From CAKZNE01 sp963976435 (GTDB taxonomy: Bacteria; Bacteroidota; Bacteroidia; Flavobacteriales; Schleiferiaceae), in assembly GCA_963976435.1 (NCBI GenBank), contig CAXBKQ010000019.1, positions 11,434 to 75,433 on the forward strand: a stretch of 64,000 bases of DNA, in the 5' to 3' direction. Made by a program: the position numbers and the translations under genes. Within the stretch, counting starts at the first letter, position 1, and the number at the start of each line of letters is the position of its first letter. Of the stretch, positions 35,782-44,718 are shown piece by piece. The notes under the pieces are model-generated. The model saw only the letters and a list, made by a program, of their open reading frames with translations. It was not told the DNA's origin and ran no database searches.

Positions 35782-36593
35782 GCAATAGACCTTTAGAAGA
35801 AAGCTGGAGAAGCAAATGGTATGATATTATTTTTGAAGCCGATACCAAAGCTGGTAAAAACTTCGATTTAATATTATTGGTTGCCATTTTGGGTAGTCTG
35901 CTAACCATTATGTTGGAAAGTGTTCCATCTATTTCTAAAAATAATCCTTTACTTTTTAAAATATTAGAATGGTTCTTCACCATCATTTTTACTGCCGAAT
36001 ATGTAGTTAGACAGATGATCGTTAGAAGCAAGGTGAAATACAGTTTAAGCTTTTATGGAATCATAGATCTCCTTTCTATCATCCCCACCTATTTGGGAAT
36101 AGTATTAGGAGGTGCACAATATTTTATGGTGATCCGTAGCTTTAGGTTGATCAGAGTTTTTAGGGTTCTTAAAATGGTGCGGTTTCTTGGTGAAGCTAAA
36201 GTCTTGTCCACTGCTTTAAAAGGAAGTAGAATAAAAATTACCATCTTCTTGGTGGTTGTAATATGTGTTGTCTTTATCATGGGTACCTTAATGTATGTTG
36301 TGGAAGGACCAGAACATGGATTTACCAGCATTCCTATTAGTATTTATTGGGCCATTGTAACACTCACCACAGTTGGCTATGGAGATGTAAGCCCAGAAAC
36401 GCCATTAGGACAAATTATTGCCTCCGTAATTATGATCTTAGGTTATGCGATTATTGCCGTTCCTACTGGGATTGTTACCGCTGAAATGACCAGAGATAGA
36501 AATAATGCGGAGCGAAAAGTTTGCTCAAAATGTGGAAATCGCCATCATGTAGTAGAGGCTGAATACTGCCATAATTGCGCTGAAAAACTTTAA
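35778..36593 (+). CDS. Voltage-gated-like potassium channel with C-terminal zinc ribbon
   Basis: Six-helix ion channel of 271 residues. The S4-like helix has regularly spaced Arg (RSFRLIRVFRVLKMVRF, about 120-136). The selectivity filter is TVGYGD (198-203), after the pore helix SIYWAIVTLTT. The C-terminus adds a CxxC...CxxC zinc ribbon (Cys 249, 252, 264, 267). A similar tail may occur in other Bacteroidota ion transporters. The start is the TTG at 35778, overlapping the permease stop. It is followed by miaA with a TAATG overlap. Confidence 0.93.
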   Translation: MSNRPLEESWRSKWYDIIFEADTKAGKNFDLILLVAILGSLLTIMLESVPSISKNNPLLFKILEWFFTIIFTAEYVVRQMIVRSKVKYSLSFYGIIDLLSIIPTYLGIVLGGAQYFMVIRSFRLIRVFRVLKMVRFLGEAKVLSTALKGSRIKITIFLVVVICVVFIMGTLMYVVEGPEHGFTSIPISIYWAIVTLTTVGYGDVSPETPLGQIIASVIMILGYAIIAVPTGIVTAEMTRDRNNAERKVCSKCGNRHHVVEAEYCHNCAEKL

Positions 36594-37495
36594 TGAAAAC
36601 GGTCATATTCATTTGCGGACCTACCGCAATCGGCAAGACTTCGGTAGCTATAGAAATTGCAAAATGGCTACAAACAGAGATTATTTCATTCGATAGCCGA
36701 CAGTTTTTTAAGGAATTGAAAATTGGCGCAGCTCCACCCAATGAAAAGGACTTACAAGAAATTCCGCATCATTTGATTGGAAACTTATCCCTTAAAGAAG
36801 ATTATAGCTCAGGAAAATTTGAAAAGGAGGCCTTGCAATTAATTCAAAAACTATTTGAAACTAAAGACCAAATTGTGCTGGTTGGTGGCAGCGGTCTGTA
36901 TATGAAAGTTTTGTGTGAAGGTTTTGATGAAATGCCAGAGGTGAACCCAGAAGTAAGAGAAAATCTTCGACAGGAACTAAGGAATCAAGGTTTGGATAAG
37001 CTTCTTTTAGAATTAAAAAACTCAGATCCGATTTATTATAATGAGGTGGATAAAAAAAATCCACAACGAATTGTTCGGGCATTAGAAATAATCAGAACCA
37101 CGGCTATGCCCTTCAGCTCCTTCCGAAAAAGGAAAAAAATAAATCGCCCTTTCAATATTATTAAGATAGGTTTGAATATGAATCGTGAAAATCTCTACCA
37201 AAGGATAAATTTACGGGTAGATAAAATGATGGAAAGTGGACTTTTGGAAGAAGTGAAAAGTCTATTGCAATATAAGGAGCACAATAGCTTTCAAACTGTT
37301 GGATACCGCGAATTCGTCCCTTTTTTCAATGATGAAATAAATTTAGACCAAGCTGTTGAAGAAGTAAAGAAAAACTCTAGAAGATATGCAAAACGACAAC
37401 TTACCTGGTTTAAAAAGGATGAGGAAATAAAATGGTTCCATCCAGAAAGAATGGAGGATATTAAAAAAGAACTAGGGGAGAGTTTAAGTGAATGA
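36593..37495 (+). CDS. miaA: tRNA dimethylallyltransferase
   Basis: Enzyme of 300 residues that adds a dimethylallyl group to A37 of tRNAs that read UNN codons. P-loop GPTAIGKTS (about 9-17), then EIISFDSRQFFKELKIGAAPP, HHLIGN, and VLVGGSGLYMKVLCEGFDEMP. The late QTVGYREF and KKNSRRYAKRQLTWFKK signatures are clear. It starts inside the channel stop. The DMAPP substrate is the same C5 pool fed by idi in this window. Confidence 0.96.
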   Translation: MKTVIFICGPTAIGKTSVAIEIAKWLQTEIISFDSRQFFKELKIGAAPPNEKDLQEIPHHLIGNLSLKEDYSSGKFEKEALQLIQKLFETKDQIVLVGGSGLYMKVLCEGFDEMPEVNPEVRENLRQELRNQGLDKLLLELKNSDPIYYNEVDKKNPQRIVRALEIIRTTAMPFSSFRKRKKINRPFNIIKIGLNMNRENLYQRINLRVDKMMESGLLEEVKSLLQYKEHNSFQTVGYREFVPFFNDEINLDQAVEEVKKNSRRYAKRQLTWFKKDEEIKWFHPERMEDIKKELGESLSE

Positions 37496-37539
37496 TAAAA
37501 ACCCAAGATCAATAATTATATATTTTTAGTTTAGATTGA

Positions 37540-38556
37540 ATGAATTGGAGATTACTATTATGGCCCTTTTCCCTAATATATGGCGGTATCACCTCCATTA
37601 GAAATCTGCTGTTCAACATTGGGGTTTTAAGATCCAAAAGCTTTCCACTTCCGGTAATTTGCATTGGAAACTTAAGTACTGGGGGAACTGGTAAAACCCC
37701 CATGACGGAATATCTTTTAAAAAACATTACAAATCAAAAGGCCGCTGTAGTAAGTAGAGGCTATGGCCGAAAAACAAAGGGCCTTATTCTGGCAAACCCC
37801 AATTCTACAGTTGAGGAAATTGGCGATGAGCCCTGGCAAATATTCCATAAGTTTAAAAATCTAAAAATGGCGCTTGCAGAAAAGCGAGTGGAAGGAATCG
37901 ATGCCCTATTAAAAGCTGAAAATCTGGATTTTATTCTTTTAGACGATGCCTATCAACATCGATATGTAAAACCCTCATTCTCCATTCTTTTAAGCACATT
38001 TTCTCAGCCCTTTTATCAAGATTATATTTTGCCTAGCGGAAATTTACGGGAATCTAGAAGGGCTGTTTCGAGAGCAGATATAATCCTTTTCACAAAATGT
38101 CCAAATGACCTTGGAATTGAACAAGCTCATATTATAAAATCAAAATTCCCGGGGAAAGAAGTTTACTTCAGTGCCATAAGCTATGGAAGCCTAAAAAATC
38201 ATCTGGGTAAAGGTTTCAAGGGATCGAAAAAAATATTGGCTTTGACAGGCATTGCAAAACCAAAACTATTTATTGAACATCTTGCTATGAGCTTTGAAAT
38301 TCAAAAACATCTCAAATTTCCAGATCATTACCAATTTACAGATAAAGACATCAACAGTTTTAAAAAAATGCTTGATCAAAATCCAGAGCTACAAATTATT
38401 TGTACCGAAAAGGATTGGGTTAGGCTTCAAAATCATTGGGATGATTCACTGAAAAGTAAAATTTACCATCTACCAATTGAACTTGAAATTCTATTTGATG
38501 AAGGTGATAAATTCCTAAACCAAATAGAAAGGCATTTAAAGACATTCAAAGCTTAG
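37540..38556 (+). CDS. lpxK: Tetraacyldisaccharide 4'-kinase
   Basis: Inner-membrane kinase of 338 residues that phosphorylates the lipid A disaccharide at the 4' position. The N-terminal hydrophobic segment includes WPFSLIYGGITSIRN. The Walker A is GNLSTGGTGKTP, followed by LKNITNQKAAVVSRGYGRKTKG, and DFILLDDAYQHRYV holds the Walker B-like residues. ILALTGIAKP and ICTEKDWVRL appear later. Length is usual for the family. It fits with other envelope genes and the glycosyltransferases in the window. Confidence 0.95.
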   Translation: MNWRLLLWPFSLIYGGITSIRNLLFNIGVLRSKSFPLPVICIGNLSTGGTGKTPMTEYLLKNITNQKAAVVSRGYGRKTKGLILANPNSTVEEIGDEPWQIFHKFKNLKMALAEKRVEGIDALLKAENLDFILLDDAYQHRYVKPSFSILLSTFSQPFYQDYILPSGNLRESRRAVSRADIILFTKCPNDLGIEQAHIIKSKFPGKEVYFSAISYGSLKNHLGKGFKGSKKILALTGIAKPKLFIEHLAMSFEIQKHLKFPDHYQFTDKDINSFKKMLDQNPELQIICTEKDWVRLQNHWDDSLKSKIYHLPIELEILFDEGDKFLNQIERHLKTFKA

Positions 38557-38621
38557 AATAATAAATATTATCTGCAACTAAAAGCCTTGCTAGGGCATAG
38601 CTAATTTTGTTTCTTTGCCAA

Positions 38622-38651
38622 TTGCAATTACCCTCATCATATTTACATTTG
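38622..38651 (+). promoter_or_regulatory. Bacteroidota-type promoter of gatB
   Basis: A TTG at 38622-38624 (-33 element) and TACATTTG at 38644-38651 (-7 element) are separated by 19 bases, the best consensus match in the window. The gatB ATG follows 16 bases after the -7 element. Confidence 0.65.
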
Positions 38652-38667
38652 ATTTGTATTGGAGCTA

Positions 38668-40134
38668 ATGAAAAACAGTAATTTACAAGAAGTATTAAAA
38701 AAATACGAACCTGTTATCGGTCTGGAAATACATGTACAATTAGACACCAATAGTAAAGCCTATAGCAGCGATTCTACTCAATATGGTGCCATGCCAAACA
38801 CGCAGGTAAATCCTATTTCCTTAGGACACCCAGGCACCCTACCTCGAGTAAATAAGGAAGTAATTGAATATGCTGTAAGACTTGGCCTCGCCCTTAATTG
38901 TAATATTAGGGAAAGAAACGAATATGCTCGAAAAAATTATTTCTATGCAGATTTACCCAAGGGATATCAAATAACTCAAGACACTACACCTATTTGTACC
39001 GGAGGTTATATTGATATTAAAGATGCAGATGGCAATCCCAAAAAAATTGGCTTAACCAGAATCCACATGGAAGAAGATTCTGGAAAAAGCAGCCACGATA
39101 TTGACCCCTTTAATACCCTTATTGATCTAAACCGTGCCGGTGTAGCCTTACTTGAAATTGTAAGTGAACCTGAATTTAAAAACGGATTAGAAGCCTATAG
39201 CTATCTCAATGAAATGCGAAAGCTTGTTCGCTATCTAGATATTTCTGATGGAAATATGGAGGAAGGTAGCCTTCGTTGCGATGTGAATATTTCCATTAAA
39301 CCTATTGGTAGGGAAAAATTTGGAACCAAGGTGGAAGTGAAAAATATGAACTCCTTTCGCAATGTTCAAAAAGCTATTGATTATGAAATAGAAAGGCAAG
39401 CATCAGTATTAGAATCTGGGGAAGAAGTATTACAGCAAACCATGACTTTTAATGCCGCAAGTGGAAAAACCATATTATTAAGAGCTAAAGAAGATGCTCA
39501 TGATTATAGATATTTCCCAGAGCCAGACCTACAGCCAGTAATGGTTAGAGAGGGTTTTGTAAATACTGTAAAAACAAATTTACCGCCATTACCAAAAGAA
39601 TTACATCAAAAGTATATTGATCTTGGATTAAGCGACTACGATGCTAATTTATTAATTGAAACCAAAGAAATTGCCCTTTATTTTGAAGAGCTAATTGCTC
39701 ATAATCCCAATTATAAGGCAGCAGCGAATTGGATAATGGGTGTAGTAAAATCCTATTTAAATGAAAAAGCGATAAGTATAGAAGAATTTCCATTGAAGCC
39801 GATTAAAATCGCTCAGCTTATTCAATTGGTAGATGATGGAAAAGTGAGTAACTCTGCCGCCTCTGGAGATTTGTTTAAAGCATTGATAGACAATCCTAGT
39901 GAAGATGCAGAGATAATAGCCAAAAATCTAAATCTCATTCAAGAGAGTGATAGTGATGCCCTTTTAGATTTTGTGAAACAAGCCATTGCTAAATATCCAG
40001 CTAAGGTAGAGGAGTATAAAGCTGGTAAAAAAGGACTACTCGGTTTATTTATGGGTGAAGTGATGAAATTATCCAAAGGGAAAGCCGATCCAAAAATCAC
40101 CAACAAATTAGTACAAGAAGAATTAGAAAAATAA
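38668..40134 (+). CDS. gatB: Aspartyl/glutamyl-tRNA(Asn/Gln) amidotransferase subunit B
   Basis: Protein of 488 residues that transamidates misacylated Glu-tRNA(Gln) or Asp-tRNA(Asn) together with GatA and GatC. Clear signatures are PVIGLEIHVQL, the CDVNISI segment and the RAKEDAHDYRYFPEPDL motif. The C-terminal YqeY-like tail ends GLLGLFMGEVMKLSKGKADPK. I choose the ATG at 38668; the TTG at 38659 lies too close to the promoter. gatA and gatC are not in the window. The following gene starts six bases later. Confidence 0.96.
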   Translation: MKNSNLQEVLKKYEPVIGLEIHVQLDTNSKAYSSDSTQYGAMPNTQVNPISLGHPGTLPRVNKEVIEYAVRLGLALNCNIRERNEYARKNYFYADLPKGYQITQDTTPICTGGYIDIKDADGNPKKIGLTRIHMEEDSGKSSHDIDPFNTLIDLNRAGVALLEIVSEPEFKNGLEAYSYLNEMRKLVRYLDISDGNMEEGSLRCDVNISIKPIGREKFGTKVEVKNMNSFRNVQKAIDYEIERQASVLESGEEVLQQTMTFNAASGKTILLRAKEDAHDYRYFPEPDLQPVMVREGFVNTVKTNLPPLPKELHQKYIDLGLSDYDANLLIETKEIALYFEELIAHNPNYKAAANWIMGVVKSYLNEKAISIEEFPLKPIKIAQLIQLVDDGKVSNSAASGDLFKALIDNPSEDAEIIAKNLNLIQESDSDALLDFVKQAIAKYPAKVEEYKAGKKGLLGLFMGEVMKLSKGKADPKITNKLVQEELEK

Positions 40135-40140
40135 AATATT

Positions 40141-41343
40141 ATGAGAATTTTAAAATATGTTGTATTGCTTTCTGGGATTGCATTTTTCCTCAATTCCTGT
40201 GATAGTGAATCCCCAAATCAAATCAATTTATCTGGTACTATCACCAGTGATGAAGGTCCCTTGATTTTATCTTATGTAGATGCACAGAAAAGATCCCCAA
40301 TTCCTTTGGATACTATGGAATTAACGGATGGGAAATTTAGCTTTTCCTGGAGTTCTGATAGTGTGAATTTTTATACCATTAATACTTCCAAAAACTATTA
40401 TATCCCTCTTTTAATAGAAAGTGGAGAATCTGTTCAACTAGACATAAGCGGCCAGGATGTGGACCGCAAATACACAGTGGATGGAAGTCCGGGGAGTAAG
40501 AGAATATTGGACATTAACGAGGTGAGCCTATATGCTTTAGAGAGGGTGGATAGTTTAGATCAAATTGCGAATCAATTTAGAGATAGCGCCAATTATGGTC
40601 AGGTTAAGCAAGCCTTGGATATAACCTTTCAGAAAATCCTAGACCAAGCCTCCAATGGAATGAAAAAATTTATTGATGATGATCCTGGAAACCTTACCAA
40701 CCTTCTGATCTTTTCTCAAAAAATTGGTCGTCAAGAATTAGTTTCTCCTATCAATGATTTTGATTATTATGAAAAGGTGGCCGAGGCTTTTAAAACCAAA
40801 TACCCCAACAATCAACATACAAATTTCTTTGCCAAGGCAATGGAACAAAACCGTGTACAGGCGGAAGAAATGAAGATAAAAAGAGAAGCACAATCCAAGC
40901 TTGTTCCTGGTGCTGAAGTGCCTGAGATTAGTCTTCCTTCACCAGATGGTGATTTTAAAAACCTTTCGGATCTTAAAGGAAAAATAGTGCTAGTAGACTT
41001 TTGGGCAGCCTGGTGTGGACCTTGTAGGGCAGAAAACCCCAATTTATTGAGAATGTACAATGAATATAAGAGCAAGGGTTTTGAAGTTTTTAGTGTGTCC
41101 TTAGATGGTTTAGCACAGCAACCTGATCCAAAATCAGATTGGACCACAGCCATAGAAAAGGATGGTTTAATTTGGGAAAATCATGTTAGCGACCTATTGG
41201 GTCGGAACAGCACCGTTTCCAGACGTTTTGGATTAATGAATATCCCCTATACCATTTTAGTGGATAGAGAAGGGAAAATTATTCAAACCAATTTAAGGGG
41301 ACCTGCCTTGGAAGCCAAATTAAAAGAGGTTTTGGGTAGCTAA
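40141..41343 (+). CDS. TlpA-like thioredoxin-fold lipoprotein with N-terminal DUF4369-like domain
   Basis: Lipoprotein of 400 residues (lipobox LNSC, Cys about 20). The first 250 residues include a DUF4369-like beta domain and a helical linker. The AhpC/TSA-thioredoxin domain starts near 257 with VPEISLPSPDGDF and has the redox motif WCGPC (Cys 292 and 295). It is probably a periplasmic thiol-disulphide oxidoreductase facing outward from a membrane anchor. It lies six bases after gatB, and a terminator follows. Confidence 0.9.
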   Translation: MRILKYVVLLSGIAFFLNSCDSESPNQINLSGTITSDEGPLILSYVDAQKRSPIPLDTMELTDGKFSFSWSSDSVNFYTINTSKNYYIPLLIESGESVQLDISGQDVDRKYTVDGSPGSKRILDINEVSLYALERVDSLDQIANQFRDSANYGQVKQALDITFQKILDQASNGMKKFIDDDPGNLTNLLIFSQKIGRQELVSPINDFDYYEKVAEAFKTKYPNNQHTNFFAKAMEQNRVQAEEMKIKREAQSKLVPGAEVPEISLPSPDGDFKNLSDLKGKIVLVDFWAAWCGPCRAENPNLLRMYNEYKSKGFEVFSVSLDGLAQQPDPKSDWTTAIEKDGLIWENHVSDLLGRNSTVSRRFGLMNIPYTILVDREGKIIQTNLRGPALEAKLKEVLGS

Positions 41344-41368
41344 TTTTAAAATATTATAAAATTAATAG

Positions 41369-41403
41369 GCCAAGCTTTTAACTAAAAGGCTTGGCTTTTT
41401 TTT
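41369..41403 (+). terminator. Rho-independent terminator after the TlpA-like gene
   Basis: The stem GCCAAGC (41369-41375) pairs with GCTTGGC (41389-41395) and is extended by TTTT/AAAA with a single bulged G. A run of eight T follows (41396-41403). The run overlaps the end of the convergent gapA gene. Confidence 0.8.
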
Positions 41404-42394
41404 AGTCTAGCTTTCGGATTAAATCCACTAATCTATGGCTATAACCCATTTCATTATCATACCAACCTACCACTTTCACCATTTTACCTAGCACGGATGT
41501 TAATCCTTCATCAAATAGGCAAGAATAGGGGCTGCCAATAATATCCCTAGATACAATCGGGTCTGAATTATAGCCCAAATAACCTTTTAATCTAGAGTTT
41601 TTAGAAGCATCCAAAAAAGCCTTATTTACCTCCTCCTCACTTGCAATTCGTTTTACGGTAAAGGTTATGTCTGTAAGACTACCATCTGGCACTGGAACCC
41701 GAATTCCGGCTCCACCAATTTTTCCTTCTAAATCTTTAAAAACTTTGGTTATCGCCTTAGCAGCACCTGTAGTTGTAGGCACAATACTTTCAGCAGCTGC
41801 TCTTCCTCTTCTAAAGTCCTTATGAGGTCCATCTTGCAATTGTTGATCGGTAGTATAACTGTGGATTGTGGTAATATAAGCATGTTCAATTCCGCATAAG
41901 TCTTGAATAACCTTTAGCAAAGGTGCTGCAGAATTGGTGGTACAGGAGGCATTGGAAAGAATCAGATCCTCAGGACTGATATCATCATCATTAATTCCCA
42001 TAATAATGGTTTTAATATCATCTTCAGGAGGAACAGTGAGGATTACTTTGCCTGCGTTTTTTAGATGAGGGGCAAGGCTTTCTTGATTTTTAAATTTTCC
42101 ACTAGCCTCAATAATTATATCAATATTCAGATCCATCCAGGGTATGAGGGAGGGTTCTTTTTCATGAAAAACTGCAACATCTTTATTGGCAATTTTTATA
42201 AATTCTCCCATGGCTTTAACTTCAAAAGGAAATTTACCATGGGTACTATCATATTTTAAAAGGTGAGCCAAATTATCTGTAGATGCAGGGTCATTTATGG
42301 CTATCAATTCCAAATCATCCGTTTGGGCAACTAGCCTGCAAAGTGACCGACCTATCCTTCCAAAACCATTGATGGCTATTCTCTTTTTTACCAT
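41402..42394 (-). CDS. gapA: Type I glyceraldehyde-3-phosphate dehydrogenase
   Basis: Glycolytic enzyme of 330 residues. The NAD-binding start is RIAINGFGRIGRS, the active-site Cys is about 151 in SNASCTTNSAAP, and the family block with the catalytic His-region is HSYTTDQQLQDGPHKD. RRGRAAAESIVPTTTGAAKA and WYDNEMGYSHRLVDLI complete the signature. Length matches type I enzymes. It is on its own on the minus strand. Confidence 0.95.
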   Translation of the reverse strand: MVKKRIAINGFGRIGRSLCRLVAQTDDLELIAINDPASTDNLAHLLKYDSTHGKFPFEVKAMGEFIKIANKDVAVFHEKEPSLIPWMDLNIDIIIEASGKFKNQESLAPHLKNAGKVILTVPPEDDIKTIIMGINDDDISPEDLILSNASCTTNSAAPLLKVIQDLCGIEHAYITTIHSYTTDQQLQDGPHKDFRRGRAAAESIVPTTTGAAKAITKVFKDLEGKIGGAGIRVPVPDGSLTDITFTVKRIASEEEVNKAFLDASKNSRLKGYLGYNSDPIVSRDIIGSPYSCLFDEGLTSVLGKMVKVVGWYDNEMGYSHRLVDLIRKLD

Positions 42395-42521
42395 AAGGCG
42401 AAGTTAGAAAAGTGAATCCAACAAAAAGACATCCTATTTCAATAAAATAAGGGAACCAGTTTTATTTGCTATTCCTTTCCTTGGAGCTGGAAATAAAATA
42501 ATTAGTTTAATTTAAGGACTT

Positions 42522-42860
42522 ATGAAGGAATCAGACAAGGAGAAATATAGGGAAACCTTGGAAAAATCCATGGTGAAAATTAGGCTTGAAATTGAGGAAT
42601 TGGAAGAATTAACCCAACCCATCTCCCCCGAAAATGCTATTGGTAGAGTTTCCAGAATGGATGCCATTAATAATAAAAGCGTAAACGAATCCGCGCTGCG
42701 AAAAAAAAGGCAGATTCTGATTAGAATGAATCACAACTTAAATAATATCGATAAAGTAGATTTTGGGAAATGCTTGAGGTGTAAAAATCCCATCCCTATT
42801 GAGAGATTACTTTTTATTCCTGAAACAAATAGCTGCACCCCATGCGCTAGAATTAGATAA
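42522..42860 (+). CDS. DksA/TraR-type zinc-finger protein
   Basis: Protein of 112 residues. The N-terminal helical hairpin holds many charges (KYRETLEKSMVKIRLEIEELEE), and the C-terminus has a C4 zinc finger CLRCKNPIP...CTPCARIR. The protein may bind the RNA polymerase secondary channel as DksA does, but the acidic tip residues of DksA are not obvious, so the exact role is uncertain. Confidence 0.85.
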   Translation: MKESDKEKYRETLEKSMVKIRLEIEELEELTQPISPENAIGRVSRMDAINNKSVNESALRKKRQILIRMNHNLNNIDKVDFGKCLRCKNPIPIERLLFIPETNSCTPCARIR

Positions 42861-42866
42861 AGAAAA

Positions 42867-42892
42867 AGCCGTTGAATAAAAATTCAACGGCT
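42867..42892 (-). terminator. Hairpin terminator of the repeat-protein gene (minus strand)
   Basis: An 11-base perfect stem (AGCCGTTGAAT at 42867-42877 with ATTCAACGGCT at 42882-42892) with a four-base loop. On the minus strand it is followed by GGCTTTTTCT, a T-rich tail, so it best serves the 42977-44662 gene. It may also slow plus-strand transcription from the DksA-like gene. Confidence 0.7.
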
Positions 42893-42976
42893 CCGTCATT
42901 GTTTGACCTATTGAGTAATTGCCCCAGCCCCTACAACTATATGGGCAATCACCAATAAGTCTATTAAACCATATTT

Positions 42977-44662
42977 TTAGCGAATAACGCTTAGTCTAAA
43001 TGATTGATTTTCATTTCCAGCTTGGATATTTACCAAATAAATTCCAGCGGGAAGATTACTAATATCAATCCTTTGATCAACACTTAATTCTCTTGCTTCA
43101 ATTTTTTGAACTAACATTCCGTTGGTGCTCATTACTTTAAGAGTATAATCCCTTAGGTTTAAGAATTCTCCTTTAATATGAACAGATTCCGAAGCTGGAT
43201 TTGGATAAACATTAAAGTTTGCCAATTCATTTTCCTCAATTCCTATAGAAGCACAATCAGAGCATGCCTCCCAGCAATAGCTAGGTAGAATAGAATCACC
43301 ACCTACAACAAAAGATCTATTGGTAAAACCACCTACTGTTCTAGTACAAGACTCTCCACCAGCAAAATTCTCCTGACCTGTCCATCCGTCTACAGTAAAC
43401 TTAAAATCGATTGTGTCGGCTGCTACATTTACCGTAAGCTCATAAATAGAATCATTATCTGGATCGGCCATTGGAGCACAAGCACCACACCAATTATTAA
43501 AGCTTCCATTTAGATTCACAGTAGTAAATGCAGGACCTGTGTATTTGGTCATATCTACTGAAAAAGTAATATTTCCAGAACTTGGCGTTCCCGTACATGA
43601 GGCACATTCTCCCCAGCAAACTGGTGATAATAATACATCTCCACTTAATGTTAGGAATCTATTCGTAAAACCACTAGCGGTTTTTGTACATGGGCTACCA
43701 GGACTAAGAGACTCTTGACCGGTCCAGTTGTCGTGGGCAAATTTATATTCAATTGAATCAGCAATAATGGTTACCCAACTTGTCCAAATTCCATCACCAT
43801 CAGGGTCACTCATTGGCGTACAGTTTCCGCACCATCCATTAAAGTCACCATTAACCTCCGGAGTTGTAAAAGCCCCAGTATATTGATTCATATCCACTTG
43901 AAATCCAATATTATAAGCTGAAGGAACATTTTGACAGCTCATACAAGATTCCCAACAAACTGGGCTAAAAACGGTATCACCAGTTAAAACTGCAAATCTA
44001 TTGGTAAATCCTCCTGTAGTTTTGGTACAAGATTCACCACCAGCAAAATTTTCTTGACCTGTCCATCCATCTAGGGTAAACTTGTATTCTATAGAATCAT
44101 TTAATAATGGAAGGGTAATAGTCCAAATACTATCTCCATCTGCATCGCTCATAGGATTACAAGATCCACACCATCCATTAAAATCACCATTTAAATTTAC
44201 AGTTGTATAGGTGCTTGCGCTGTATTCTCTCATATCCACTGCAAAGGATATACTCTTTGGCTGTGGTGCTAAGGCACAACTAGCACAAGAATTCCAGCAA
44301 ACTGTATCTAATACAGTATCATTTGCATAGATCAACTCTCTATTGGTAAACCCACCATTGGTTACAGTACAAGGTTCACCACCATTAAAGTTCTCCTGAT
44401 TGGTCCAACCGTCTACTGTAAATTTATATTCTATTGTATCTGGGGCATTTAAAGTCATGGTGATTTCGTAAACGCCATCATTGTTTACATCAGTCATGGT
44501 ATCACAGCTTCCACACCATCCATTAAATGTTCCATTTAGGTTCACAATAGAAAAGCTTCCACCAAATTGATTCATGTCCACAACAAAAGTCACATTTTTA
44601 GTCTGTGCCATCATTAAAGTTGAGCAAAGACTTAAAAGGAATAAGCTGTAAATTTTTCTCAT
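42977..44662 (-). CDS. Secreted protein with four Cys-rich CBM-like repeats and a T9SS sorting domain
   Basis: Exported protein of 561 residues: signal peptide about 1-19, four tandem repeats of about 105 residues (about 24-129, 138-243, 252-356, 365-470), and a T9SS type A sorting domain (about 482-561, VYPNPASE, then GIYLVNIQ and a terminal LSVIR). Each repeat opens with FxVDMxxY, holds NLNGxFNGWCGxCxPM and a DxDxD-like acidic loop, then IEYKFTxDxWTGQENF and VCWxxCxSC. There are six Cys per repeat. The beta fold recalls CBM48/starch-binding-type domains, so it probably binds glycans on the cell surface. The gene is divergent from, and shares a palindromic operator with, the Nudix-type regulator. 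Confidence 0.88.
   Translation of the reverse strand: MRKIYSLFLLSLCSTLMMAQTKNVTFVVDMNQFGGSFSIVNLNGTFNGWCGSCDTMTDVNNDGVYEITMTLNAPDTIEYKFTVDGWTNQENFNGGEPCTVTNGGFTNRELIYANDTVLDTVCWNSCASCALAPQPKSISFAVDMREYSASTYTTVNLNGDFNGWCGSCNPMSDADGDSIWTITLPLLNDSIEYKFTLDGWTGQENFAGGESCTKTTGGFTNRFAVLTGDTVFSPVCWESCMSCQNVPSAYNIGFQVDMNQYTGAFTTPEVNGDFNGWCGNCTPMSDPDGDGIWTSWVTIIADSIEYKFAHDNWTGQESLSPGSPCTKTASGFTNRFLTLSGDVLLSPVCWGECASCTGTPSSGNITFSVDMTKYTGPAFTTVNLNGSFNNWCGACAPMADPDNDSIYELTVNVAADTIDFKFTVDGWTGQENFAGGESCTRTVGGFTNRSFVVGGDSILPSYCWEACSDCASIGIEENELANFNVYPNPASESVHIKGEFLNLRDYTLKVMSTNGMLVQKIEARELSVDQRIDISNLPAGIYLVNIQAGNENQSFRLSVIR
43253..44593 (-). repeat. Four tandem repeats of about 318 bases in the surface protein gene
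   Basis: Repeat units on the minus strand run 44593-44276, 44251-43934, 43909-43595 and 43570-43253, with short linkers of about 24 bases. At protein level the units are clearly homologous (all share NGWCG, a GQE segment and VCW or YCW). The third has the most changes (SLSPGSPC instead of NFAGGESC), so the expansion is not very recent. Confidence 0.85.
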
Positions 44663-44679
44663 AGTATTTAAATTTCGAT

Positions 44680-44687
44680 CAAAAGTA
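44680..44687 (-). promoter_or_regulatory. Predicted -7 element of the repeat-protein gene
   Basis: On the minus strand this reads TACTTTTG, an exact TAnnTTTG match, 17 bases before the ATG at 44662. Its -33 region would fall at about 44704-44712, inside the palindromic operator. Confidence 0.5.
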
Positions 44688-44693
44688 TAAAAA

Positions 44694-44718
44694 ACTTATG
44701 GTAAAAAGTACCATAAGT
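44694..44718. promoter_or_regulatory. Palindromic operator between repeat-protein gene and Nudix regulator
   Basis: ACTTATGGTA (44694-44703), a five-base spacer AAAAG, and TACCATAAGT (44709-44718) form a perfect 10+5+10 inverted repeat. A 12-base direct repeat AAGTATAAAAAA (44683-44694 and 44715-44726) flanks it. The site covers the expected -33 position of the minus-strand promoter and of a plus-strand -7 candidate TATATTTA (44729-44736). Binding of the adjacent Nudix-type regulator here would control both directions. Confidence 0.65.

Noticed and set aside
42918..42949. Hairpin ATTGCCC/GGGCAAT in the 3' region of the repeat-protein gene.
   Set aside because: Long loop and no T-run on either strand; the nearby 42867-42892 hairpin is a better terminator.
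43253..44593. Tandem repeats considered as a CRISPR array or satellite.
   Set aside because: The units are about 318 bases, in frame and conserved at protein level; they encode repeated domains, not spacers.
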